Assembly: GCA_028689495.1 (NCBI GenBank)
Contig: JAQTWB010000001.1
Span: forward strand, 124,001 to 188,000
From: a bacterium
GTDB taxonomy: Bacteria > Bdellovibrionota_C > UBA2361 > SZUA-149 > JAQTWB01
Length of the DNA stretch: 64,000 nt
Direction: 5' to 3'
This document shows positions 29,005-37,549 of this stretch, piece after piece. A program made the position numbers and the translations under genes. Under the pieces are notes generated by a model that saw only the letters and a program-made list of their open reading frames with translations, was not told where the DNA came from and made no database searches. Within the stretch, counting starts at the first letter, position 1; each line of letters opens with the position of its first letter.

Positions 29005-30483
29005 ATGAGCACAAACGATAGTTCAAGTCTCCGAGGGCTTTTTTCGACAAGGGACAAGCAGGGCGAAGCTGAAGTCAAACCGACCAGGGAGTCGGAAGTT
29101 AACCAGACTTCAAGTTCTGCCGATTCGGAATCTCAGGTTGTTTCTGCAAATAATTCAAATCGGGCGGTTCAGGCAAGGAATGCTTCACGAGCCAAACTTT
29201 CCGATGTCGCGAAAATGGTGATGCGGGAGGCGAGAAAGGAGCTCGGAAGTCATGATATGCAGTCTGCCGGTGGGGACATTTCTGAGTCAGCGATTGCTCA
29301 GGCGGTAGACCGAGTCTGTAAAAAACGAGTGCTTTCCATAAACGATATTACTCGTGCGGATGTCATTGTCCACCTGAAACGAGACCTTTTGGGGTGGGGT
29401 GTTCTTCAGCCACTGATCGATAACCCTGAAGTAACTGATATTCATTGTTATGACCATCAGACTGTAGTTTTACAGCGAGGGAAGATAAGTGAGACAACAG
29501 GGCTTCACTGGCCGACAGCCGAAGCGTATGCCACATTTATTGACCGAATCTTATTTCGTTTAGGTAAGAGTCTTTCAACTCAACAACACACAGTTGACGC
29601 TTCGTTTCCTGATGGTAAACGAGTCTGCGCTGTACATCAGAGTGTATGTGGGGCGCGTGGTCCTCTTCTAACTATCCGTGTTCCTCGAATTCAGGAGGTA
29701 ACTCTTGAGAGCCTTGTGGCCTATCAGGTTGCGCCACCATTAATCGTTAATTATCTGGCCGCATTGATTCGTACCTGTGAGCATACATTTATGGTTGCAG
29801 GTGAAACTGGCACAGGGAAAACGACCTTGATGCGCTGTCTTGGAACCCAGTTTCGACCGGACGAGTCGGTAATTGGCGTTGAAGATACTCCGGAGTTGAA
29901 CTACCAGCATCCTTACTACAGGAGTTTGGTTTCCCGTTATGCGAACACTGAAGGAGTTGGTGAAGTCACACTGCAGGAACATATCAAAACAACTCTGCGG
30001 CTCTGTCCCTCCCGGGTGATTCTTGGGGAGATGCGTAGCCCAGAAGCAGCTGAAGCCTTCCTTGAATCTGCCCAGACAGGGCACTGCGGTATGTCGACGG
30101 TGCATGCGCGTAATGCTCGAGAGACTTTGACCCGTTTGGAGAGTTTACTAGGCCGGGCACAGCGAGGTGTGAATATTGATATCATACGTCAGCAGATTGC
30201 TCTTGCCATGTCAGTGGTAATTTGGATGACGAGAGAAAAGTCGACAGGTCGGGTCCGTTTGGCTGAGGTTATTGAAGTTGGTAATTTTGTTGAGGGCAAC
30301 ATTCAGGTGCGACCTATGTTCAAGTTGGTCGAAGAAGGAGAAAATCCAAGGTGGGAAGTTCAGTCTTGGTCGAGTACGTTTGAAGAAGTGCTGCAAGGTG
30401 CTGGGATATTCTTGGGTAGCGCCCCACAATTTCTTTCGTTTTCTCATTTACCTTCAGCTAATCGCGGTGAAGGTGGAAGGTAG
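29005..30483 (+). CDS. cpaF: CpaF/TadA-type secretion ATPase
   Basis: 'LLGWGVLQPLIDNPEVTDIHC', 'TFMVAGETGTGKTTLMRCL', 'VIGVEDTPELNYQHP', 'RVILGEMRSPEAAEAFLESAQTGHCGMSTVHA'. Confidence 0.95.
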   Translation: MSTNDSSSLRGLFSTRDKQGEAEVKPTRESEVNQTSSSADSESQVVSANNSNRAVQARNASRAKLSDVAKMVMREARKELGSHDMQSAGGDISESAIAQAVDRVCKKRVLSINDITRADVIVHLKRDLLGWGVLQPLIDNPEVTDIHCYDHQTVVLQRGKISETTGLHWPTAEAYATFIDRILFRLGKSLSTQQHTVDASFPDGKRVCAVHQSVCGARGPLLTIRVPRIQEVTLESLVAYQVAPPLIVNYLAALIRTCEHTFMVAGETGTGKTTLMRCLGTQFRPDESVIGVEDTPELNYQHPYYRSLVSRYANTEGVGEVTLQEHIKTTLRLCPSRVILGEMRSPEAAEAFLESAQTGHCGMSTVHARNARETLTRLESLLGRAQRGVNIDIIRQQIALAMSVVIWMTREKSTGRVRLAEVIEVGNFVEGNIQVRPMFKLVEEGENPRWEVQSWSSTFEEVLQGAGIFLGSAPQFLSFSHLPSANRGEGGR

Positions 30484-30549
30484 AACTTTTATGCTCGAAC
30501 ACCATGGTTATCTGCGGTTTTGATTGATGGATATTTAAAAGGGGGAAGA

Positions 30550-31566
30550 ATGAGTATCGGATTAATTGCCATCCTTTTGCTTGGGCTTGCCGCAGTTATT
30601 GGGGTGATGGTTGTACTTATTGCTATTGGCAACGGACAAAGCATGGGCATAGGTGGTTCTTCTGCCGCGAGTGAGAATCTTCGCAACATGGTTCGGGCGC
30701 AGAGAGCGTCAATGAAGCCAGGAGAGGAGAAAAAGTTTCGTGCGGGGGAGCTTGCGGTAGCGGCCGCAGCTGAATCCAATGTTGTGGCAAAGAAGACATC
30801 CAGTACCGGGAAGTTGGCGGTCGAAAGGCAGCTGCGTTACGCTCATCTTCCCATTTCGGCGAGCCATTTTTATATCTTTCGTTTTGTTGTGTCGGTGATT
30901 CCACTAATTTTTGCCGCCCTGAAGGCTCCAGAAGCATTGCAATTCCAATTGATGTTTCTTTTTGGGGTTATTCCATGGATTATGTCTAACACCGCCTTAA
31001 GTTACCTCGTTAACCGCCGTGTGAATATGTTTGACGCGGATTATCCCGTATTGCTCATGTCGTTTGTAAGTTTGCTTAAAACAGGCATGAATACCATTAC
31101 CGGCCTTGAGGCGGCTGCTAAGGGGCTGGATGAAACCTCGTTAGTTCGTGCCGAAGTGATGTTGTTGGTTGAGCGACTAAAATTAGGATTGACCGAGGAC
31201 CAGGCTGTTAATGCATTTGGTGAAGATATTGCCCACCCAGAGTTAGATCTATTTGTTCAGAGTTTATTGCTTAGTCGTCGTGTTGGCGGTCAGCTTTCTG
31301 CAACTTTGGAGCGGCTGGCGCGTCAGGTGAGGAAACGACAACAGTTTCGTAAGCAGGCAGTTGCTGCAGTAGGGATGGAAAGATCCTCTATTGTATTTAT
31401 TGCTTCCATTATGAGTGGATTGCTTGGATTTATAACTTATCGTTCGCCTGAGCTACTGTTGGGGGCACTAAATGATCCTTTAGGAATGTCGATCGTCGGT
31501 TGGGCAATCGTAACAATTGTTCTTGGTTTTCTCTGGTCTCGATCGGTTACTAACATCAAAATTTGA
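30550..31566 (+). CDS. tadB: TadB-like type II/IV secretion F-domain membrane protein (ORF track start 30520)
   Basis: 'FDADYPVLLMSFVSLLKTGMNTITGLEAAAKGLDE…LFVQSLLLSRRVGGQLSATLERLARQVRKRQQFRKQAVAAVG' T2SSF-like; follows cpaF. Confidence 0.85.
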   Translation: MSIGLIAILLLGLAAVIGVMVVLIAIGNGQSMGIGGSSAASENLRNMVRAQRASMKPGEEKKFRAGELAVAAAAESNVVAKKTSSTGKLAVERQLRYAHLPISASHFYIFRFVVSVIPLIFAALKAPEALQFQLMFLFGVIPWIMSNTALSYLVNRRVNMFDADYPVLLMSFVSLLKTGMNTITGLEAAAKGLDETSLVRAEVMLLVERLKLGLTEDQAVNAFGEDIAHPELDLFVQSLLLSRRVGGQLSATLERLARQVRKRQQFRKQAVAAVGMERSSIVFIASIMSGLLGFITYRSPELLLGALNDPLGMSIVGWAIVTIVLGFLWSRSVTNIKI

Positions 31567-31591
31567 ACTTTTACCTTCGCGGAGCGCGTCA

Positions 31592-32524
31592 ATGAATACT
31601 TTTTTGATTGTTGGGTTGTCGATTGTTGGTCTTGTTTTGATCCTGGCGATTGCGTTTGTTTTGTTGAGGCCAGGTGAACTGAACTCGAACCAGCTCCGTA
31701 GTCTTCTCGGCAATGACGATAATGCCTTTGAACAGGCATTGTCGTCAAAAGAGAAAATGGCCCAAGAAGAGTACGTTGACAGTATCAAAAAAGCTTCGGG
31801 CGTCTCCCAGGCCAAGGCGGGACAAGAAGATTTAAGTACCCTGTTGTTTAAGGCGGGCTACTTTTCATCTGATGCAAAGACACGCTTCAGACTTTTTTCG
31901 ATAATAGCCATGGTGATCATGCCCATAATTTTGTTCGCACTTGCTGCGTTTTTGTTGAAAGATCTAAAATTGGGAGCAGTGTTTGCTCTTTTGGGTCTTG
32001 TTATTGGTTATTCATTGCCTAGCTCATATTTACAGCGAGTCATCACGCGTCGGCAGGAGGATTTAATGTACTACCTACCTCTGGTGATAGAGCAGATTTC
32101 CATTGGCGTCAGTAGTGCACTTGATATTGGGCCTTGTATTGCAATGATCGTTGAAACATCGAACGATCGGGATTCACATAACCCAGTGACCGAAATGTTT
32201 GTGCATGTTGAGAAGTTAATCAGGTCTGGTCTTAATCTCGAGGATGCACTTGTTGAAGTCGGTCAGTTAAGCGGAATGAATGAAATCAAGCATGCTTTTA
32301 TGTTTCTGTCTCAGTGCGCTCGTCATGGTGGTGAGTTGTCCAAGCAACTTCAAGAACTGGCAGATGCGGTGATGGTGCAGAAACAGGTTAAGGTTGAGGA
32401 TCGTATCGCACGACTACCGGTAAAAGCGACAGGGCCATTAGGGATGGTATTTATTGGCTTTTTGATGTTGTTACTTGCAGGTCTCTTCACTCGTCTGAAA
32501 GTTGCACTTACTGCAATGCAGTAG
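31592..32524 (+). CDS. tadC: TadC-like type II/IV secretion F-domain membrane protein (ORF track start 31517)
   Basis: 'YYLPLVIEQISIGVSSALDIGPCIAMIVETSN…FLSQCARHGGELSKQLQELADAVMVQKQVKVEDRIARLPVKATGPLGMVFIGFLMLLLAG'. Confidence 0.85.
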   Translation: MNTFLIVGLSIVGLVLILAIAFVLLRPGELNSNQLRSLLGNDDNAFEQALSSKEKMAQEEYVDSIKKASGVSQAKAGQEDLSTLLFKAGYFSSDAKTRFRLFSIIAMVIMPIILFALAAFLLKDLKLGAVFALLGLVIGYSLPSSYLQRVITRRQEDLMYYLPLVIEQISIGVSSALDIGPCIAMIVETSNDRDSHNPVTEMFVHVEKLIRSGLNLEDALVEVGQLSGMNEIKHAFMFLSQCARHGGELSKQLQELADAVMVQKQVKVEDRIARLPVKATGPLGMVFIGFLMLLLAGLFTRLKVALTAMQ

Positions 32525-32633
32525 TGTAGTCGCGTAGTGAGTGAAATTGCGTGTTAACAATTGGAGGTGAATTATCGAAGTGATCACCTTCGAATATAGT
32601 TATCAAGTTTTGTTTGTTGTGAATATTTGTCGG

Positions 32634-32821
32634 AGTCGATATCCGACCGGACAAGATAACCACGATGAAGATGTATAAGGTGCAGGCCAATCTCTGAGAG
32701 GCATGGGAGTTAAAAGCCTTGAACTTCCAAACAAATTTACCGTCACCACATCGTGAGGTGAATTTGTTTGGAAATTCAAGGCGTTCTGACAGTGTCTGTC
32801 AGGTTAAGTCTGGGCTGGTAC
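32634..32821 (+). repeat. Dispersed repeat family A, copy 2, containing a long hairpin (GCCTTGAACTTCCAAACAAATT…AATTTGTTTGGAAATTCAAGGC)
   Basis: Reverse-complement match to 62-252; internal arms at about 32716-32737 and 32761-32782. Confidence 0.85.
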
Positions 32822-32842
32822 AAATAATTAACTGGGACCGCT

Positions 32843-35017
32843 TTGATTACTTTTACAGAGATACGCAATCTGGGCAGTTATTTCACAAATCAGCCTGGTT
32901 TGCGGTTCTCAATGCCTCTTTTTTTGTCGGGGTTCTTTCTCGTCGTCCTGGCGTTGTTTTTTCTTCCGATACCCCCTCGATTGCTCGATTTTCTTATTGC
33001 AACAAATCTTTTTCTGTCTTTGCTAATTTTTTATCGCGCTCTGTTTCTTGAGGGATTTTCCGGGTTGACCTCCTTTCCTATTGTGTTGCTCAGCGCAACT
33101 TTGTATCGCCTGGCGCTGAATATTTCCTCAACCAGACTGATACTGACAGACGGGGTAAAAGGTCCAGGTGCTGCGGGTCAGATTATCGAATCGGTCGGAT
33201 TTGTTGTCGTCCGCGGGGACTTTTGGGTAGGAATAATCCTGTTTTCAATTATTGCGCTTGTTAACTATCTGGTTATTGCTCGTGGCGCAGCTCGAGTGTC
33301 TGAGGTTGCCGCACGGTTCGCCTTGGACGCACTGCCAGGTCGTCAGATGGCAATTGATTCTGATCGATCAGCGGGGATAATTACGGCGTATCGTGCCAGC
33401 CAAGAGAGGGAAAAACTGGATGTAGAATCAAGATTTTTTGGTGCTATGGATGGCGCGATGAAGTTCGTGCAGGGTGATGCTATTGCCGGATTTTTGATTA
33501 CATTCATAAATTCATTTGCTGGTGTTGGATTGGGAATTTCCAGAGGGATGGATTTTAGCCAGTCGGTAAATACTTTTGGTATTCTTACGGTGGGAGATGG
33601 TCTTGTCACATTGATCCCATCGTTACTGGTTGCGGTTGGTGCGGGATTTGTTGTCAGTCGAGTGAATAATAGCGTTGGTGGGGGTTATACCGGATTGCAG
33701 TTGTTTTACGACCCTCGTGCTGTTGTTATGGCGGGGTTTGCGCTTCTATGTCTAATATTGCTGCCCGGATTACCGATTATGCCATTTGCTCTGGTCTTGG
33801 GGGTTGTGCTTATTGGTGTGCGTAGTCTTCGTAAGGTTGAATCAATTAAGCGAGATATTGGTTTGGTCGGGGTATCTGGTTCTGATCGAACTATATCGTG
33901 TCGAGTTTCATCGTCTCTTTGGAATGCCGGACAGTATTCTGCTGAATGCAATCGATTGTATCCGGCAATACAGCGTGAGTTCCTCAACGAGGTGGGTATT
34001 CCGCTGCCTGCCCTGGAGCTTGTAAAAGATGATACTGTTCCTGACGGGTATGTTTCGATATCTGTAGGAGGTGGAGCGTGGGTGAGGAGGTTCGCTGATG
34101 AGAGGGAAACAACTGTGATGGTGGCGCCGCAGTTGTTGCGAGCGATAGGGGCACAATTAACAACCTATATTTCCTATCCGCTAAAAGGCTATCTGCTGGC
34201 TAAGGTCAGTGACCGTGTCATGAGCAATCTCCCTGCCGACCTCTGTTTGTCTTCATTGGAGGTATCCCTTCAGAGTATCAAAGAGGACTATCTTTTCTTT
34301 CTGCGCAACTCGATTGGTTATGACGATGTTAATAACTATTTAAGCGCATATGAAACGCACGCATCATTTAGTGTGAACAGGTTGCGTGCGGATGAACTGT
34401 GTACACGTGGTGAATTACTTTTATTAATAAGAAGGTTGTTGATGGACGGAGTTCCTCTGGTTCAAGGAGGCCTGATTCTTGATGCTATTGTGATGGCACT
34501 CGAAAATTCGGATTCTCGTGAATTTCAAACGGATAGTCAGTCTCTTTACTTTGCGGTTCGGTCAGGGGTTATTCCGCTCATTCTTGAGGCGTTGTCGTAT
34601 GCGGCCGAGCCGCTTTCGGTTATAATTGTTGGCCCTGAAGTAGAAGATGAGCTCATACAGAATTATGAGATGAGTGAGGGTAGGATGCAATTGTCACTTC
34701 CCTCTAGCCCCGTTAAGAAAATACTGTCTCGTGATTTTGATCGAGTTATTAGACCGGTTATTGAGAGAACCTCCAGCTCGCTGGTGGTTGTCATTGCGGA
34801 AGAATTGGTATCTTTGCTTGCAGGATATATCGCAGTCACATTTCGCGTTTTTGGTCGGGTAATGGTGATATCTCCAAAAGAGGCAAACTCGCTAGGTATA
34901 TATGAGGTTGTGACAGTAGTGCACAGGTCTGAGTCGCCACACTCAATTGGGCGCAAAATACCACAAGATATTTCAAGTGTAGCAGGCTATGAGCTGGGGG
35001 CACGCAGCGATAGCTGA
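32843..35017 (+). CDS. sctV: Type III secretion export-gate protein SctV (FHIPEP/FlhA family)
   Basis: 'SFPIVLLSATLYRLALNISSTRLILTDG…AGQIIESVGFVVVRGDFWVGIILFSIIALVNYLVIARGAARVSEVAARFALDALPGRQMAIDSD…FVQGDAIAGFLITFIN', GDGLVTLIPSLLVAVGAG. Non-flagellar call rests on neighbours SctJ and SctQ. Confidence 0.93.
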   Translation: MITFTEIRNLGSYFTNQPGLRFSMPLFLSGFFLVVLALFFLPIPPRLLDFLIATNLFLSLLIFYRALFLEGFSGLTSFPIVLLSATLYRLALNISSTRLILTDGVKGPGAAGQIIESVGFVVVRGDFWVGIILFSIIALVNYLVIARGAARVSEVAARFALDALPGRQMAIDSDRSAGIITAYRASQEREKLDVESRFFGAMDGAMKFVQGDAIAGFLITFINSFAGVGLGISRGMDFSQSVNTFGILTVGDGLVTLIPSLLVAVGAGFVVSRVNNSVGGGYTGLQLFYDPRAVVMAGFALLCLILLPGLPIMPFALVLGVVLIGVRSLRKVESIKRDIGLVGVSGSDRTISCRVSSSLWNAGQYSAECNRLYPAIQREFLNEVGIPLPALELVKDDTVPDGYVSISVGGGAWVRRFADERETTVMVAPQLLRAIGAQLTTYISYPLKGYLLAKVSDRVMSNLPADLCLSSLEVSLQSIKEDYLFFLRNSIGYDDVNNYLSAYETHASFSVNRLRADELCTRGELLLLIRRLLMDGVPLVQGGLILDAIVMALENSDSREFQTDSQSLYFAVRSGVIPLILEALSYAAEPLSVIIVGPEVEDELIQNYEMSEGRMQLSLPSSPVKKILSRDFDRVIRPVIERTSSSLVVVIAEELVSLLAGYIAVTFRVFGRVMVISPKEANSLGIYEVVTVVHRSESPHSIGRKIPQDISSVAGYELGARSDS

Positions 35018-35041
35018 ATTGCCAATTAATTTCAGGAGCGG

Positions 35042-37531
35042 ATGATGGCTGAGCAAAAAACATCAATTCTAGACGATAATGATTTTCGTGATGCGTTTGA
35101 TTTGTTCAAACCAACAGCGGGCTCACCAGTGGCGCAGAGTTATGATATCGCGGAAAAATCCAGTGGGCGTAAGGGGCTTTTGTGGCGGTTTCGTACTTCT
35201 TCCGGGCCTGAGGAGAGTGAACGTTTTCTCAAGAGAATGATACTGGTGTCTGGTTTTGAAGATGGAGTTCCGGAAATTCTTTATCATGGTGTCGATGGAC
35301 TAGGGCATTGTGTTGTTGCGCAGACCGCAAAAGAGGGCACAGCAAGTATACTTTCGGTAATGTCATCTGAAGAAGTGGTGGATCTCTTTCGTCAGCTTGT
35401 TCTTCTTGTATCGCGATTTCATCGGCATGGGGTGACAGTTGGTCTGTTAGAAGCGTCATCGTTTGTTATAGATGGGACCGGTGAACCACAGCTTCAGTGG
35501 TTGATGGGGCCTCGCAAGATAGGAAAGGCACTTCTCGAGAAATGTATGAGCGAGGGAAGTGAATTTGTTCACTATCGTTCTCCAGAAGAGAGAGTCGGTA
35601 TGATGGGTGATATGAGGTCTGATATCTACGCATTGGGAGTTTTAGGATATCGAATGCTGTCTGGCACTTATCCTTTTCTTGCTGATACCATATCAGAGGA
35701 TATGAGGCCCCAACAGCTTGAATCACCTTCTTCGGCGTTGTTGTCGGTTAGACCGTGGGTGGACGAGATTGTCTGGAAGTGTCTTCAGCATTCTTCTCGT
35801 GATCGATTTCAGAATGCCGAAGAAATGTTGAATGCAATTGACGATGGATTGTCCAATGGTGTGGTCTCCGGGATAACTACTGGCTGGAAGCAAAGTAAGG
35901 TAGTTGTCCGTGTAGAAGGTGCGGGTAAGTCTAAACCCAAAAATGGCCAGGATGGAGCACAATATGACGGTAAGCGTGCTATTTATGCAAGGGGGTCCAC
36001 TGACCTTGGTCAAACACGAAAGCGTGATGCAGCGTCGGGTAGCAACGTTGAGTTCGGAGCAAGGAATTGGAAGCTGCTAGCCTTATTTGCCGCAGCTGTA
36101 TTTTTGGCTGTTTTGCTGGTTGTAGTTGCTACGTCTCTGCAAAAATCACCCGAAAAAAGTGGTCTGGACGTTCTAATTGAAACACTTGGACCAGATGTTC
36201 GTTTAGCGGCGGTGAAATTAATTGATAGTGAGACTTCAGCTGAAGATAAAGATATCTTGATAGCGGAGATTGGCGCTAGCGACGATACTGGTGCAATGAA
36301 CTTCCTGAGTGCCTGGTCCGCATCTCCAGATGGTTCTCATTATCGAAATAAAATTGAATCTTCACTTCTGGAGCGTCTTGAGAGTAGTGGTTGCAAAAGG
36401 ACGGCAGAACAGTTGAGGCAGTGGCAGCGGGATCAGTATGGGTATGTCTATGACAAAGCGCAGCTTCGGCTGAGTTTTTCACTTGGTCGCTCATGTGACA
36501 ATCGTTTGCCGCTTGAGTTCCGTGTTCGAGAGCTTGACAATCTCAGAGAATCAAATCGTAGCTTTGCATTGCGCCTTGTCGGTGCTTTGGCTCTGGATGG
36601 GATTGATGGTGAAGAGTATATACCTGTTTTACGTAGATTTCTCTCTGATACGATTCCGATAAGTGAACTTGATGGCAAATCTCTTCCGGCGATGGTTCTG
36701 GCTTCTAATGATTTGGCAATTGCTTTTGGTGAAGAGGCAATGTCGCAAGTATCCGAACTAAATAATTCCGAGTTACGCTGGTTGATTGTTAGAACAGCAG
36801 AAATTCGCTCTTTATACTTCAAAAAACTTGTAAACGTGTTTGCCAATAAGGAGGAATTGCCTCCATTTCAGAAGCTTTTTCTTAAAATGATTGATGGGGG
36901 AGATAATGGCGAACCAGTTACACCGGAATTGCAGCTGTCCCTGGCGCGTGCAGCTTTTGGTCGCCTCCTCGATGACGATGTGAAAGCTTTGGCTAATTGG
37001 TACTCGCTTGATGCTGAAAAAGCATTATGTGCTGCATCGGCCATTGCTTCGGATCCGGGTCTTTCATTGTTTGCTTTTGAATCATTGGCAGGACGCTCCG
37101 TGATTCAGGAGCCGGGAAAGAGTCTTGTCGCCTGGGGCAAGAGGGGGGCATGGGAGAAAAGGCAGAGAATTGCAAAGCCGGTTGGTATTTTATGTCTTTA
37201 TGATATCGCGAGCGAAAGTCAGATTAATTATGCTCTTGATGAGATTATGCCTATTGCCGGCCAGGGGGTCTTTTTTGAGACTCTCAAGGAGAGTAAGATA
37301 CCGAAATTACACCTGAAAGCCGTTGAACGATTTGGCCAGATGTTGCCTTCTGCAGACTTGCTTGACATGTTGCATGGAGAGAATCCGGAGCTGAAGAAGC
37401 TGGCTCTCCGCTCACTTGCCGGAAGGAATGAAGTTCAGGTTTTGAGGCTTATTCTACGTGCTTATGAGAAAGAAGATAGTGAAGAAATTCGTGAACTATA
37501 CCGAAAGTATCATTGGGTGACAGCACGATAG
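35042..37531 (+). CDS. Degenerate Ser/Thr kinase (predicted pseudokinase) with TM segment and long C-terminal HEAT-like region
   Basis: Kinase fold remnants ('YRSPEERVGMMGDMRSDIYALGVLGYRMLSGTYPF', 'RDRFQNAEEMLNAID'), but the HRDLKPEN region reads 'GVTVGLLEASSFVID' and DFG reads 'QWLMGPR'; TM 'LLALFAAAVFLAVLLVVVAT'. Confidence 0.75.
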   Translation: MMAEQKTSILDDNDFRDAFDLFKPTAGSPVAQSYDIAEKSSGRKGLLWRFRTSSGPEESERFLKRMILVSGFEDGVPEILYHGVDGLGHCVVAQTAKEGTASILSVMSSEEVVDLFRQLVLLVSRFHRHGVTVGLLEASSFVIDGTGEPQLQWLMGPRKIGKALLEKCMSEGSEFVHYRSPEERVGMMGDMRSDIYALGVLGYRMLSGTYPFLADTISEDMRPQQLESPSSALLSVRPWVDEIVWKCLQHSSRDRFQNAEEMLNAIDDGLSNGVVSGITTGWKQSKVVVRVEGAGKSKPKNGQDGAQYDGKRAIYARGSTDLGQTRKRDAASGSNVEFGARNWKLLALFAAAVFLAVLLVVVATSLQKSPEKSGLDVLIETLGPDVRLAAVKLIDSETSAEDKDILIAEIGASDDTGAMNFLSAWSASPDGSHYRNKIESSLLERLESSGCKRTAEQLRQWQRDQYGYVYDKAQLRLSFSLGRSCDNRLPLEFRVRELDNLRESNRSFALRLVGALALDGIDGEEYIPVLRRFLSDTIPISELDGKSLPAMVLASNDLAIAFGEEAMSQVSELNNSELRWLIVRTAEIRSLYFKKLVNVFANKEELPPFQKLFLKMIDGGDNGEPVTPELQLSLARAAFGRLLDDDVKALANWYSLDAEKALCAASAIASDPGLSLFAFESLAGRSVIQEPGKSLVAWGKRGAWEKRQRIAKPVGILCLYDIASESQINYALDEIMPIAGQGVFFETLKESKIPKLHLKAVERFGQMLPSADLLDMLHGENPELKKLALRSLAGRNEVQVLRLILRAYEKEDSEEIRELYRKYHWVTAR

Positions 37532-37549
37532 CGAATTGGAGATTTAACT

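Noticed and set aside
32843-35017. Interpretation of SctV as flagellar FlhA
   Set aside because: Downstream SctJ-type single lipoprotein and SctQ-type gene with no flagellar genes favour a non-flagellar T3SS; FlhA cannot be fully excluded without phylogeny.
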